64,000 nucleotides of DNA from Lingula anatina (lineage: Eukaryota > Brachiopoda > Lingulata > Lingulida > Lingulidae): contig NW_019775411.1 in assembly GCF_001039355.2 (NCBI RefSeq), positions 289,322-353,321 on the forward strand. Reading direction: 5' to 3'. The position numbers and the translations under genes are program-made. Below the pieces are notes generated by a model. That model was not told where the DNA came from. It saw only the letters and a program-made list of their open reading frames with translations, and made no database searches. Position 1 is the stretch's first letter; each line of letters begins with the position of its first letter. Below are positions 31,547-45,352 of this stretch, piece after piece.

Positions 31547-34259
31547 GTTTCCGTCCGCCATCTCTTCGATCCTTAAGTAAAATGGGTAGCACAGCGTGCG
31601 GGAAAAGCAATCAACGTGTCAATACCTTATCATCCGTCACAGGTACTTAAAACTTATATTCGTTAACTCATCGACCCAAACCAAATATTTCAACGCAATT
31701 TATTCGCTGAAGTAGTCGGAGGTAGTCTTGAAACATATTTAGTCAACCCAAAGATCTATACACTGTCACAACTCCTTGGTTAACCCAAGTTTGCCTAAAA
31801 TATATGTAGATTACAATACAATACGATATATAAATGGACTTGAATACAAAATTGATTACTATAGCCAGGAGTACAATAGCTGTGGAGTGTAATAGCAATT
31901 CGATGTAAGAGATGTTTGATATTAGTCGAAATTAGTTTTAACACCCACGCTATATATTAAAATATATATGCAAGAATCCATAATATTGCTAAATGATTAC
32001 AGTGAAAAATCAGAGGTAGAAATTAATTGACTGTCATTTTTGTTATTATCATTAATTTTTTAAAAAAATGATAGTCGGCACTAGGGATTACTATAGAGGA
32101 AAGCTTATGCAGTGATATAACTTTTATGTTCAGCATTTAGTTGCTAAAAATAACTTAGCTGTCATGCTCAAACACAGAGGTGTCATTATGTGCCATCTAG
32201 AAAGCCCATTGAATTTTTAAAGACTTAAATTTCTTTTTAAATATTTTCTTTTGCATATTTCTGAAATCTAATTTACACCTTAAACTGAATTAACTTGGTG
32301 TAGATCTGTGCGAATTCATTTTAACTCACAATTTTTATTTTATGTTGTTTTCTGTAACTTTGCCCTGGCAGCCAAGGGATGTTTTGTTGAAATATATGTT
32401 TTGTTGAATTTTAAGTTCTCGTTTGGCTTGATGTCTTGATGTCTTGGCAATATTAACGTAGCTATCGCGGAGATGTGTGTGTGTGTGTGTGTGTGTGTGT
32501 GAGCGGGAGACGGCGCGCGCCTGTGGCGAGGGAAGTGAAGATGTTTTCAATTGTATGTTTCCAGTAATCTTTAGTCTGTCAAGGTTTGGAATTGAGCTGA
32601 AATGCATCTCATTTCAGAGGTAAAACTTAAGGTAAATATTTAACTGTGTACACTGGGTGATGTGGCTTTGTTTGTTTACTCCTCCAGTCTGTATGTACAT
32701 GCACCAGGCTCTAATTGGGATAGAAGAAAGAAATCAAACAACAGCAGTTGTAATCAAGAGAGTGCGAGCACATATAAATGCAGACAGTTTGCAAAATAGT
32801 AATTTAAAATGAGAGATTTACTTCGCCATTAAACATAAAAATATACATTGCGAGAATCCATTACTCTGCAAAAGAGTCGCTGTGTTAGAAAAAGTAGTAA
32901 GAATTAAATAAGTTTAAGACTTACAGGTAGTATTAAAACGGTCACAGCTGAAGGATAAAAGCTGGAGAAAAAATTGTTTACTACCCTTAAAAATAAAAGC
33001 ATTGACTTTCTTGGTAAAAACATTGAGAGATGTCCCACACTAAAGGGGAAATGTATATTCAGCATCCTTGAGACCCGAAGCCATTTGTTTTCTACTCACG
33101 TGTTATTAGAAATGTGCAAACAAAAACACCGAAGTACTGAGGACATAAATAGACTGTAAAACAAAAATAACGAGATAATGTCCGCATACATAAATTGTGT
33201 ACTCCCTCAGGAAATCTGGCATACATACAGATAAACGTCTGGAAAGGATTGAGATAAAGTAGTACACATGATGCTAATACCTTAATACTATTGTTTAAAA
33301 ATGACCTTGTATTAACCTGTCTGGCTGAGGGCATTGCTATTATTTGACATCAGGTTGATGTTGATTATCTATGACAACCTATATGTATTCAAACAGGTCT
33401 ACTTCTCTTTGATGTACATATACGATTATCATAAATGCGTAATTAATTAATGATATATGGCCTTTATCTGTGAAAAATAGCAATAATAGTTTTATTGTCC
33501 ACAGACTAATTTATTATCACGATATGACAAAGACTACCCACTTATGAAATATTAAACACAGAGTAATATCCTACTATCATATAATGCAAACTTATATGTG
33601 TTGGGTTAGTCGGCCCATGCCCTAGATAAAATCCACTTCATCAAATTATGACAGTGTTTTGACGACGCCATTTTCCGCGGAAGAATGGTTAAATTATGTA
33701 TGATTTAAAAGGTTTTCTGCCAATGTAAGATCCTGGCAACATGTGAGTCGATGGAATTCATATTGATCAGGACAGCCCTCTTCATTTTTTTGTCATTCGA
33801 TTCCCCATACCCTTTCGTTGATGTGTGGTCCACTATAAAACCCGTAACTCATAATATAGTGATGGCTGTGAAAAACAACCCATTACTTAACGAGTTTAAC
33901 AGGCGGATTCAGTTTTTTGCTCCTTTTTAAATTTGAATTTGCGTTGTTGGAAAAGGAGACTGCCGTACTTGTGTTAGATAGTTATCTTTTTGTAATGGTC
34001 AGAAAGGAAAACCAGCAAGAGTCAGCTTAGAAGGAGCAATGTGTATTGACAAAAAGAACTGTCAGTAATCGCGTTAAGGGTCACCTGCCCGATCAATCAG
34101 GCAAGTCTGGTAATGTAAGAGAAAAACTAATAACACATTATGATTCGCTGCATTAACCACCAACGCCCCCTTTACACAGATCTAGAACTACGACAACCGC
34201 CTCCCCACAACAATTGAGGTTAAAACTGCGACTGAAGAGCCAATGGCCCATACTTTTAC

Positions 34260-34302
<43 letters not shown>

Positions 34303-34768
34303 GAATAGATTTGTCAACGAATTGTAAATCAAATGCCTGTAGGAGAGCACATTTGGAAGCTGCTGTGAAGAGTAAGCTTCGACCCTCAGATCCCTGGCCA
34401 CTGGTGACAAGTATTAAATACCCTTACACAAGACAATCATTAGACCTCGATACTCATTATTTTGGTGGTGGGCAGTCCGATAAACGGACCAGAACATTCA
34501 AGATAAAATTGAGGGCTCTTCAAGGCTGACAATCTGGTCCCAACAAGCTATTTCACGGGAGGCAGAAAGGAGGCAGAAGTACTGTTTGGCCATGGTAGCA
34601 CTGCTGTCACAATCATCATCAACGTTTTATGAAAGTACACGTGGTCGACTAAGGGGCGCAGTCAAATATGGGGGGGGGGGGCTACCAGCCTTGAATCGTC
34701 TCATTTTGATAAGAAGAAATTAATCTCAGACATGCGCCTACCACCACACTTTTTTTGGGGTTCAAGGT

Positions 34769-35009
34769 TCAGGCCTACCCAACTACCAGTCTCGGCACCG
34801 AATGAACAAATTTTGAGTGGTGATGCAATGCTTTTCAACCCTGCTGAGAATTGTCACTATTATCAGATCGCGTACTAGGCAAGAGCGGTGTCGCTTCTGA
34901 TACTGTGTAATACGATCTGACACACACCTTGAAAACGGGTAGTGTGGTCTGATCTACCGATGAATTCAGGATCATTCGGTGCCGAGTCTGGTAGTTGGGT
35001 AGGTCTGAA
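34769..35009. mobile_element. MITE-like element with ~37-bp inverted repeats
   Basis: TTCAGGCCTACCCAACTACC followed by AGTCTCGGCACCGAATGA (34769-34805) is matched by its inverse at 34972-35009 with about two mismatches. The spacer of about 165 bases has no coding signal. It is probably a non-autonomous element or the internal palindrome of a larger one. Confidence 0.6.
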
Positions 35010-35462
35010 GGTTGGACCGCCTTGACAGAAAAGTTCATCGCGTTGAAATCGTTCCGGGCACAATTGCTATATCATATGGCTTTCCAATGCCCATGGCGAC
35101 CATACTAGCACGACGTTTTGGTAAAGTTACTTTTCCCGGCTCCACTATATTTAAATATACAGCAAGTCGAAAAATGGTGCGTTTTGCAACATTACCCGGT
35201 CTTAAATAGTTTCAATGTACCAGGCCAGAAATCATGGCACATTTCGTGAAATATTTATACAAGTATACAAGGCATTCCGTATACCGACGACGTAGGCCTG
35301 GTGCATGATTCTAAAATGCGACCACAAAGCCCTACGCTACGACCAGTTTTCGCGTTTGGACGACAAATCCGTATTGCTATATGCGTTCATGACAACTAGA
35401 TAACGAACCCTTTTCACGTTCACAATGATACTAAAACAAGGATTGTTTTTGGATTGATTATG

Positions 35463-35486
35463 AGAGAGAGAGAGAGAGAGAGAAAG
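35463..35486. repeat. (GA)n microsatellite
   Basis: A pure GA repeat followed by interrupted AGAAAGAGAAAG. Confidence 0.9.
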
Positions 35487-36286
35487 AGAAAGTGAGAAAG
35501 TGTGTCTTTCCAGAAACTGCCCCCTTCCCGAAACAACAGCCGTAAAGATTACTCATAACATCCCCACCCGCGGAATATCGTTATGTTTGAATATAAGAAG
35601 AAAAACGTATTAAACCTAAAACAAAGGATCCAAAATTGTATCCCGGCTACCACACATGTACGAAGCAACGTCAAAAATACATTTTATTAGTTAATCTATA
35701 GACAATTCAGCATCCTGTAAAGGTACATGTAATGGATATCTGATCAAAAGTTGTTACACTTGCGGAGTCAGGGTATCAAGAAGAAGTGAAGGGGTAAGGT
35801 GGTTTGCCTTAGGCTCCCTGTATATATCCCTGTATCCGACAATGTCTAAGAGATCATGAGCTCCTCGCAATGCGCAGATACACGAAGATGACGCTAACAA
35901 ATATGGCATCATTTCTAAGAAATTAGGACGGTAAAAAAAATCGAACCGCTTCCTTTTTGTCTTGACAGATCTTGGTCTTCGCACCCCAGCATAAAAAACG
36001 TTTTCGTCATGCAGTACATGTATGTCATGTATGTACATTGCTCTTGATGAAGTTTGTTGGTCAATTTAGATTTTGCATTTGAGCCACAAATGGTTTTTAT
36101 CGTAAATATGAAAAATAAACCGTTATAGGACTTTTATATTCAATAAAGAAGATTGCCAAAATGAGTATTCTAATCAAAAGCCCTAGTCCTATGTATAAAT
36201 TAGTACTCCACAACTGGACAACTATTGAGATTTTGAACAAATTGCAAAGACCATCATGAGTGTAAAATTCAAAATGTGTAGTCCTG

Positions 36287-37226
36287 TCACCACGAAATGA
36301 AAGCGTCATAGTTGAATCTCATTTTTAGCTGCTGTATATCGAAGACGACGTGGTTTAGCCTGGCTTGCCGGTATACGTCCCAGTTGACGCGCTCCTTGAG
36401 GTTTTTCTGCATTTCGTCGTCAGACGGGAAGGGAGAAACCTGGGATGATAAAAAACAACATTTTTACTTGTACATTTTACAAAACCCACCAGAAAAAAAG
36501 GGGGGGCTGGCGATATAACATGTTCAGACCTCGTACTGCAGCCTGCTCAGACTATGAATATTTAAAAAAGTACACAAAGGAGTGGTAGCGTCGTCAGACG
36601 GGAAGGGAGAAACCTGGGATGATAAAAAACAACATTTTTACTTGTACATTTTACAAAACCCACCAGAAAAAAAGGGGGGGCTGGCGATATAACATGTTCA
36701 GACCTCGTACTGCAGCCTGCTCAGACTAAGAATATTTAAAAAAGTACACAAAGGAGTGGTAGCGGAAATATGCATAACACGACTGACGCAGCTTTTTAAA
36801 TTAATGTCACCGATGTTATCATGAGGCTTCTGCCACCATGTATGTGTTCATGGTCACGTGCGCACAATTACCAGTCCCAACAAACGCAATCAGTCTTACA
36901 CTTAGCCATCTCAGCTATCGCAATGAGCAGTCCCAACTCACCGTCGTTCTGAGGCGCCGCATTAATGCATCCGGGCAATGCTCCAGGTAAAATTTCTTGT
37001 TGATCATGATACATTCAGCACCATTGCTGACGATACAGAGACTGGGCTGGTCGTCAAAAACAATATTTGCTAGACCCTGCAAAAAACAAAAGTTTAAATT
37101 GTACGTGGTGGACTCTATAGGGCAAAAGAAAAAAAAAGCAAATTTTGTGCGCGCTTTACTTAAGTAATACATGCAGCAAGAATCCATATACATGTATATA
37201 CAGTGTGTTTAATGTACACACACGCG

Positions 37227-37273
<47 letters not shown>

Positions 37274-40200
37274 CCTAAGAGGGATCAAGAGGGTGCAAAT
37301 AAAATGACAAATGGTATAGTTGCTTTCTGATTGATCAAGAGGAGGTCAATTATTTTAAAGAAGTGACCTTCCGGGAAAACCCTTTATTCTACAATGTCAG
37401 GGGCGGATCCAGGATTATGTGTCGCACTGTTTTTCTCCCACTCTTTCACACGTGAGTGGTGAAGTGAGACGCTACATCTTCGTACTGGTATAGAGAAAAT
37501 GGCAGATAAGTAAGGTGTTGACTAAATATACTCTTTGTGTTTAACTATCATCTTAAAAATCCCTCTAACAAAACGGTTACAGACTTTGGGCGTCGGTCAC
37601 ATCTTGCCTAGGTACATTTATATACCTAAGCTGGGGAAATTGACTTCTGCCTGCAGCGTCAGTCAGTTATATCCCAGCTTAGATTTGTCCCCTATAGCCA
37701 TGAGGTGACCTCAGCTGGAGAAAATTGACCACCGCTTAGTGTCGGTCAGTATTGATTAGTGCCTAGCCACGAGGGGGCCACAACCAAAGCCATAACTGGA
37801 GACTTACAAATACGGATCCTTTTGTCAGCGTTTGCACCTGCACAAACTGTGGGTTGAGGTCAGCTTCTGTCACGATATGCTCCTGCAATATATGTTTGTT
37901 TTCAAAAATATTATAACAATTCCCGTTATAAAAATGTTTACGTGTACAGTGCTTACACCTAAATCGACACAAAACAAACAAGCACTTGTTGCCGCGTCTC
38001 TCATTCTCTGTATTCGAGGATGCGGGAGATATCTAGGTGGAAATAAATAATTGGTAATTAGTAACTTACTCTTTCTTTATAGGCTGAATCCAGATCGTCG
38101 AAAAGTGTGCGTTTTTGGTTGACGAACCCAGGCTCCAAATCGTCGTCAGCATCATCCGGCGCAGTCTTAACGGGAACTGAAATAAGCAATTCGGTGAGTG
38201 TGAACTGCTTCTCAGTGATCAGAGTATACATCCAGCCTGAAACACTGTCATAGGCTTCTTTTTAAGTCCAACAGTGCAGAATTGGTCACAAACTTGAACG
38301 GTTTATCAATCAATATCCATTACATCTAATAGTGGATCGGAGTGCATTTTTTTATTGCTTTTTAAATTGGAATCTAATAGCCAAGGGGGGCAGTTAATCA
38401 TTTGGTCTTTCTTTCCTATCTTCCATAATCATTCTATACGTACATGTATATGTACAGGGGGCACCGCTGTCAATCATCGTCTCCATGTCACTTTTCAATC
38501 TAGGCATCCGGGGATACTAACAAACCGTCCAATCATACATCATTTTACATATTTCAAACAGTTCTGAATGCTAATAGCCAAAGGCAAAGTACAGGTACAG
38601 AAATGGCGTAATTACTCGTAAGTTAAACATTAACACACTTTTTCCTGACACTTCCAATTTCTATCCCCACTCAAGATTTCGTTCTTTTTTATTTAATATT
38701 TCCTGGCCATAGCCACAAAAGTATTTTGCTCTTAAATTGTCTCTGCGTGCGTGATCCCGTTATCACTCACATGTGCCGCTTACTTTTTATTCACAACTTT
38801 GCTTATATGTTTCAAACATGAAATACCTGTATATTAGTCACCATATGACACCAGTTGATAAGTTTGTCACATTTTACCATAAAAGAAATAAAAAAACAAA
38901 AACAAATAAGCCTTACAAATTGTAAGGTCGGGATTCTGTTACCTTGCTCTGGGACGCTCTTCTGCTTCTTGTTATGTGCACTGAGTTTGTTTGCCAGTCT
39001 TGGTCTCTGGGAATAATAGAACTTTGAAAATAAATTACCCAAAATTGTTGTTTTAAAAGCAAAAAAACAAGTTATCACAAAAGAGCCCACAAAATGCATT
39101 CACATCTTTTTTCACGGTGTTTAGTTCAATGTTTCGTATTATTAATTAATATAAAAATATTTTCAAAATGACATCACAATACATACTCTCTGGAGTAAAC
39201 TTTGTGTAACTTTTGCAGCTTTATCATTTGCGGATTTAACGTTTCTTTTAATGGACGCTGGCGTTTGTAGCATTACAGGCGCTTGTGAAAAGGCACTCTG
39301 GGTTCTTCTGTATGTAGATAGATCTCTGTGATGAGCACCGGTAGATGGCGACAATGAGTTGGAAGCCTCGACTTCAGCTATGACATCTGCGATAGGGACA
39401 TCGTCTGCGTCTTCTCCACCGCAAGGACTTGGAAGTTCAATTTCATTGTCTGTCAAATAGCGTTCATATTCTGATTGGTTTATTTGGAAACAAGTGTATC
39501 CATAAGTTTTATCCACGATCTTCTGCGGAATCAATCGTCCAGTGTTTATATCCACCTGTGGGTTGACCTGTACTAGTTTTTTGAGGACCTGCACACTGCC
39601 CTGTAAGGATGACATGGAGATGAAATTTTTCGTGGAAAATGGTCCACGCAAATGTCATCAAATTTATATCAGCATTGGTTCAATATGATTTTTAATAGGC
39701 CTACTAAAAAGTTGCACTGAGGAATTACAAATGCTGAGAAAATACCAAATAGGCACATGGCTTTGAATATTGAAATATTTTATGACAAAGAGAAGGTAAA
39801 AACATACCGATTTGACGATAATGATCCAATCAGAATAATTGCTATCTCTCACGATGACACCACCTCGTCTGAAACAAAACGGAGAAAATCGATAATTAAA
39901 GCAAATACTACTACTCAATTCTAGTACAAAATAATGAAAAATGTAACATTTTCAATAGCAGCTGTTTTCCATAAAATAAAAAATTACATAGAAAATGTCC
40001 ATCGAACTAAAAGTCAGTGATAAAAAAGAAAAGGTTTGGAACAGCAATATTCGAAACTTTTAGTGACAATGGCGACGGTAGTCTAAGTCAATGTGTAATC
40101 TACTTTATTAAAAAAAAAAACACTTACTTAAAGAATGAGAAAACGAACAGTTTTGGATCTAGCTGAAGACGCTCTATTGGCCATCCGTCAAGACAGTCGA

Positions 40201-43200
40201 TACTCCTGAAACATTTAATACTTACTAATAAACAACGCCGGTGTAACGTGACAGAGAGTCCGCTTCCCATTCATTGTTACAGGTGAGCCTCGCCCTAGAT
40301 TTTGACCCACGTAGGTCAGACTAACCCTAACCATTATAACTATATGGAAGGCGGACTTTCTGTTACAATGACCCTCAGTTTCGTTACACCGGCGTGAAAA
40401 ACACGTCTGGAAACACGTTACAACTATGGGTAGGTAGAATCAGTCATGTTCCCGTCACCCTCTTTCAATTTTTGGATTTTTGCGCATGGTTTGACAATTA
40501 ACAATCCTTATTTATTTTAAATTCTAAACGTACACAATGTACTGTTATGGACCTTTATTACAATAATGTACAACTTAAATAGGTCGCATTTTCAAAAATA
40601 TATAATGATTATTACCATTAATAAAATGCCATAAATATGATTTACCTGATGAAATCATTGTGATCAGGATCGTTAATATTCTTTGCTCCCCCGACCATGA
40701 ATATTTGCTCATAAACCTAGACAGGAAAAATAAGTTTCAGGGACTATCAGTTTACGTTCGCGATATTTATTTTACAAAACTATTTAAAATTTCAACCTTT
40801 TTTTATATTATACTTATAATCTAGTGGATGAAGGTTAAAAATGAACACGTAATCAAACTCAAGATTTTGACAAAAGCAGTGAGCTGCCCACCTACCCACA
40901 AAAAAAAAAACAAAAACAAAACGTGTTTTTTAGCATAAAAATAGAAAAATATGAGACATATAAAAAATCTGCATGTGTAACTAGTCTGCGGTTTACTGTG
41001 TACCTACCGTGGCGGATATACAGAGGAGCTCTACGTAATTCTTTGTAATGATGGTCGACTGGCGTTTGTCACGGCTAATTATCGAAAGCTCCTGCACAAA
41101 AAAAAATATTAATAATAATAATAAAAAAACAAGTGAATAAACAAACAAACGACTGAAAAAATGGTAACTTACTGCACAGGTATTTAAATAGGCAAAATGA
41201 CATCCGTGAAAAGGTGTCTATAAATTTTAACGTGAAAAAGGACGATCTGATTTCTATTTCACTGTTTTAAAAAAGATCTTTGCAATCAAATGTACATGTG
41301 CAGCGCTCCACATGGAGTGTTTCACCTTATAATAAATGCAAAATGTTGATAAACATACTGTGGGGCCCCTATCACTATAGTAAAAGAGAAAAAATAATAT
41401 TATCCACACATGCAACAGACAATAAACTTTAATCGTTAAAAGACAAATCGAACTGAATTTACCCCAAAACTCTCTCCTCTGGACAAATAGGCAACGGTCT
41501 TCGCCTTTTCACTCCCAGGGGCGAAAATGGCTACGATACAAGTCCCGAAGAGGATGAAGTAAAAACCTTGAGGAGGGTGACCCTGGCGGACTATAACACG
41601 CTTCGACTCGTAACTGAAAAAATAGATATGTTACAAATGTTACGATGAGTCATTTGGGGTCTTGCATTGAATATGTGTTGGGTAAGAAAGTTTCGAATAC
41701 TCTTGGTAAGGAAAAGTGTTTATCATCCTTCAGTTGTTTCAGTATTCTAATTTAATCAAAACTTTATTATTTTTTTAAATATAATTCTCGATTGTAGTAT
41801 TTCATACAGTTTCTCGAGCAGTCCGACTATTTACCTCTCCAGTACGCCATACTGTGCCAGCTTTCTCTGCATCCGTAAAGGATAGTCCGCCACTTGCTTG
41901 TGCGACCGGAGTGCGATGGTTGCCTGGGCGGAAAAGACAAAACTATGTGATCTGTGCCATTCTATAACAGCCATCAGGTGTCGTATTTCGAAGGGGTTGA
42001 AAGAAAAGGCCTGATTATACTTCAATATTTCTGGCAGAGAATGGTGAAGCAGTCCAAAATTTTATTTTCATTTTTTTTCATACGATAAGTATGTCAATGG
42101 CCCCTCTTATATTGTTGTATAATAGGACTACAGTTCCTGCATTATTTTGCCACTTCAATCGTCGCGCGTGCTATTGTGTATAGACCTATATCCTTACTTA
42201 CAGGGATATGATCCAGATTAGTGCATTTTTTTCAGGAGTCACTTCAGAGAACGTGTGTTACTATTTGCAACGATAAATAGAGACGTAGAAATCATACAAT
42301 TATTGAGAAAGAAGTGCAGTGCGTAGTACAAAAGTGCCCACTTACATACGTTAATTCTTCTTGTGTCCTTTCTTCTGGTCGTTTTGTTAAAATTCGTTTT
42401 GCTTCCGTAGACAGTCGAAGCTGCAATTACGAAGTAGCAAATACTATGAAGAATAAATACTAGCGAAAGGCCCGACACTTAAATATTTATACTTATCAAA
42501 TATAATAATATATCAAGCAATTAGCTGATGTTTAACTTTCAGTCGATCGATAGAAAATGCCAAGGAAAGTACGGTCGAAAGTCATTTACTGATTTATTTT
42601 GGGTGATAATGACAAAAGGTTTTGTTGTTATTCATCCATGCTGATTTATCCTTGTTTGTCCATCTCAGCCTCATAATGTTCCAAGTGTTAATGATTTAAT
42701 GTCAGTTATTCCACACTAATACACAAGGACAAGAAGAAAAAGTCTGGCGCACTCGCTAAATTTTAAGCTGAGCTTACTGATCTAAGAGACCATTCCCACA
42801 GATATTTAGATCGATCTATCCCCCAGGGGAGTCTCACTAAATTGCTGTCAACTTGGTCGGCTTAAATGTCTGTCACGCCTAGTAAAGCTGTTAGGGGGTA
42901 ATTATCTTTACCCTAGCTAATTCGGTAGGCGTGACAGACATTTAAGCCTCTTGAGCTGACAGCAATTTAGCATGATCACCCAGGGGGTTTGGTCGATCCA
43001 GATGGATCGATCTAAATCTGTGGGAATGCAGGCTAAGGTTCAGTCACTTCGTAGCTTTCATTTGCACTGTCATGAACCTCACCTACCACGTGAATTTGAT
43101 ATGGAGAGTTACATTTCACTCATTAATTGTTTTCACCACCACATATGATAAGTGGTGGTTACACAGAGGTGCAATGTCCCCATGATTAACTCTGGTGAAA

Positions 43201-45307
43201 ATATCTCCATAAGTGAGGTACATGTGTGTGGTCCTGTCACTATATTAGCTCTGCTCCTCATTCAAGAGGACGGTGGTCTCAAAGGAAAAAAAATGAAATA
43301 AAATAAAGAAATATAAACAGTACCCACCTGTCTGTTTGCTTTAAAGTCTGAGGGATCAAAGGTGTCCTTTTTGTCGATGCCTAGAGCAGCTGCCTGGTCG
43401 ATCACCATCAATTGTTCACCAAACTGACTGTTATTGGCGCTGTCACTGAAATAACAGAGCAAGTCCATGTTTGGCGGACTGTAATGTGGTCAGTGTGTTA
43501 GGTGTGACAATGTGTTGGGTGTAACGATGTGTTTAAGTGTGACAGCGTGTTGGTGTAAAGTATCTAGAGTGTGGTATTTTCTTGAATTCTCCATTGTCCT
43601 AAGTGTGAATGGTCAGTCTTTCGCCTTCTTCCCCCCCCCCCAATATAAGCCACAAAATAAAAGAGGAAAAGACTCAATCTGCTTACCGCAAAATACTTTA
43701 AATAACATGGTTTTCCCAAAGAAATTAAGCAACAAGGGTGCGGAAGAAGTATTCCCGCCACCCTTGATTTGAATTCCTAGATCTGTCAATGCCAACACGC
43801 CTAATGATTTCTTTATTACTTCAACTTGCAACTATATTATTCCAAAAGTGGTTGATAAGTATGGAATGAAATTGTGCATGCGGTTAGCAAACATAACAAA
43901 GAGGATAACTGGTTGAACATTGCTGCGGGCTGCTGTTGACTTATTAGACTTCTGATGGATGTTTTAAAACGAGCCACATCTCAGACCAGTCACAAACTTA
44001 TCTTGACTCGTTCTAGATGCGTTCATACCGGAGATTTACTGGATCGGAAATTGGCTACAGTCGCGGTATCAGGCAGCTGAATTACGATCGCAAACAACCG
44101 TTCTTCTGCTGTCATTTCTATTTAAATGTGACTGGTAACTGGAGATACATCAAACACACCCTGTTACGAGCGGTCGTTTAAGTGACGAAGCTTTTTACGA
44201 GACAGGCCTCAGGGATCTATTTCACAAAGAGTCTTGAGCTATGCTTAGACTACAGTTGCCAGCATCACAATACTCAAAATACCTTTATCCATTGTCTAAC
44301 GTCATATTAATAATACAATGACACATGTAAACAATGTGAGTCTGTAGGATAGGGCGAGGATACGCGTTACTGCGTAGAGTTGGCAACTGTTAGGCTTTTA
44401 AAACATGGAACGCAACTTCGAAAAGTTGACTTTTCATTATTGGTCTCAGGGCTCTTAGGAACTATTGGCCTGCAATAAATGTATTTGACACGCCTAAATA
44501 GCTACTGTCACCTATGAAAGTAAAAATCTACGTCAAAATAATCATAAATTGCTTAAGGGCTTAGCTAAAAGACCCAATAAACGAGATAAGCGACCCTTTA
44601 GATACATGTACTTGGTAAAACGCAGCTTAGCTTAGTCTTATAATTAGTAGACGAAGATTTAAGTTCAAAAACTTTCTTTTTTGTTAAATAGGTCCCAAGA
44701 TCAGCAGCAGGGGCAATGTTTGTTTCGGTCTAAAGCAGAGTTGTTTGATCACAGCTAAAATCCTACCCCTGGCGAGGGAATGTTGAACACGACACATCAA
44801 CCTAAGGTTCATAGCGTGTAGTCAAGTATTCAAGCACATTTGATTTGTCAGCTATCCAGATGGATAGAATGTAATGCACAACCCCAGAACCATTGGGAAG
44901 ATGGTGTCATTGACTATTACTTGGCTACAATAATTCCGTGGTTTAAAACTACTGTTCAACTAATGTGAACGCAGAGGGGTTTGGTAAATCAAACACAGAC
45001 AGCGATGACATTAACGATGGGCTGCATGACATTTTGTAGGTGAGGTGCAAATATGGCAATATAGGATTACGCATTGAATCTCCACGTTGGAGTTTTTTTC
45101 TCATCGCTGAGACAATATTTACTGCACTGTAATTGTGTCCTGGAGAACAATGAAGGTCTTCCGTAAAATTCCTGGATGAATGGTCGTGCCTGCTAAACAT
45201 AGCTCTTTTCATGTAATTCCATTGAAGAGTTAACCTATTGACTTATCTCAACGTTGGCGTCGATTCATGTTTTAAATCAAAACCCAGAGCGCGAGCGTGT
45301 GTGTGAA

Positions 45308-45352
<45 letters not shown>

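Larger units (their letters stand above)
31280..36286. other. Intergenic region between the DUF1647 gene and CNBD2-like gene
   Basis: The two genes converge here. No additional gene is supported. Contents are a palindromic MITE (31316-31546), a (TG)n tract (about 32475-32501), an (ATT)n tract (about 34259-34302), an inverted-repeat element (34769-35009), a G-run near 34671-34681 and a (GA)n tract (35463-35486). TATA-rich stretches occur near 31960. Short frames here lack splice context or recognisable domains. Confidence 0.55.

Noticed and set aside
34153-34410. Poly-Asn frame
   Set aside because: Product of the (ATT)n microsatellite.
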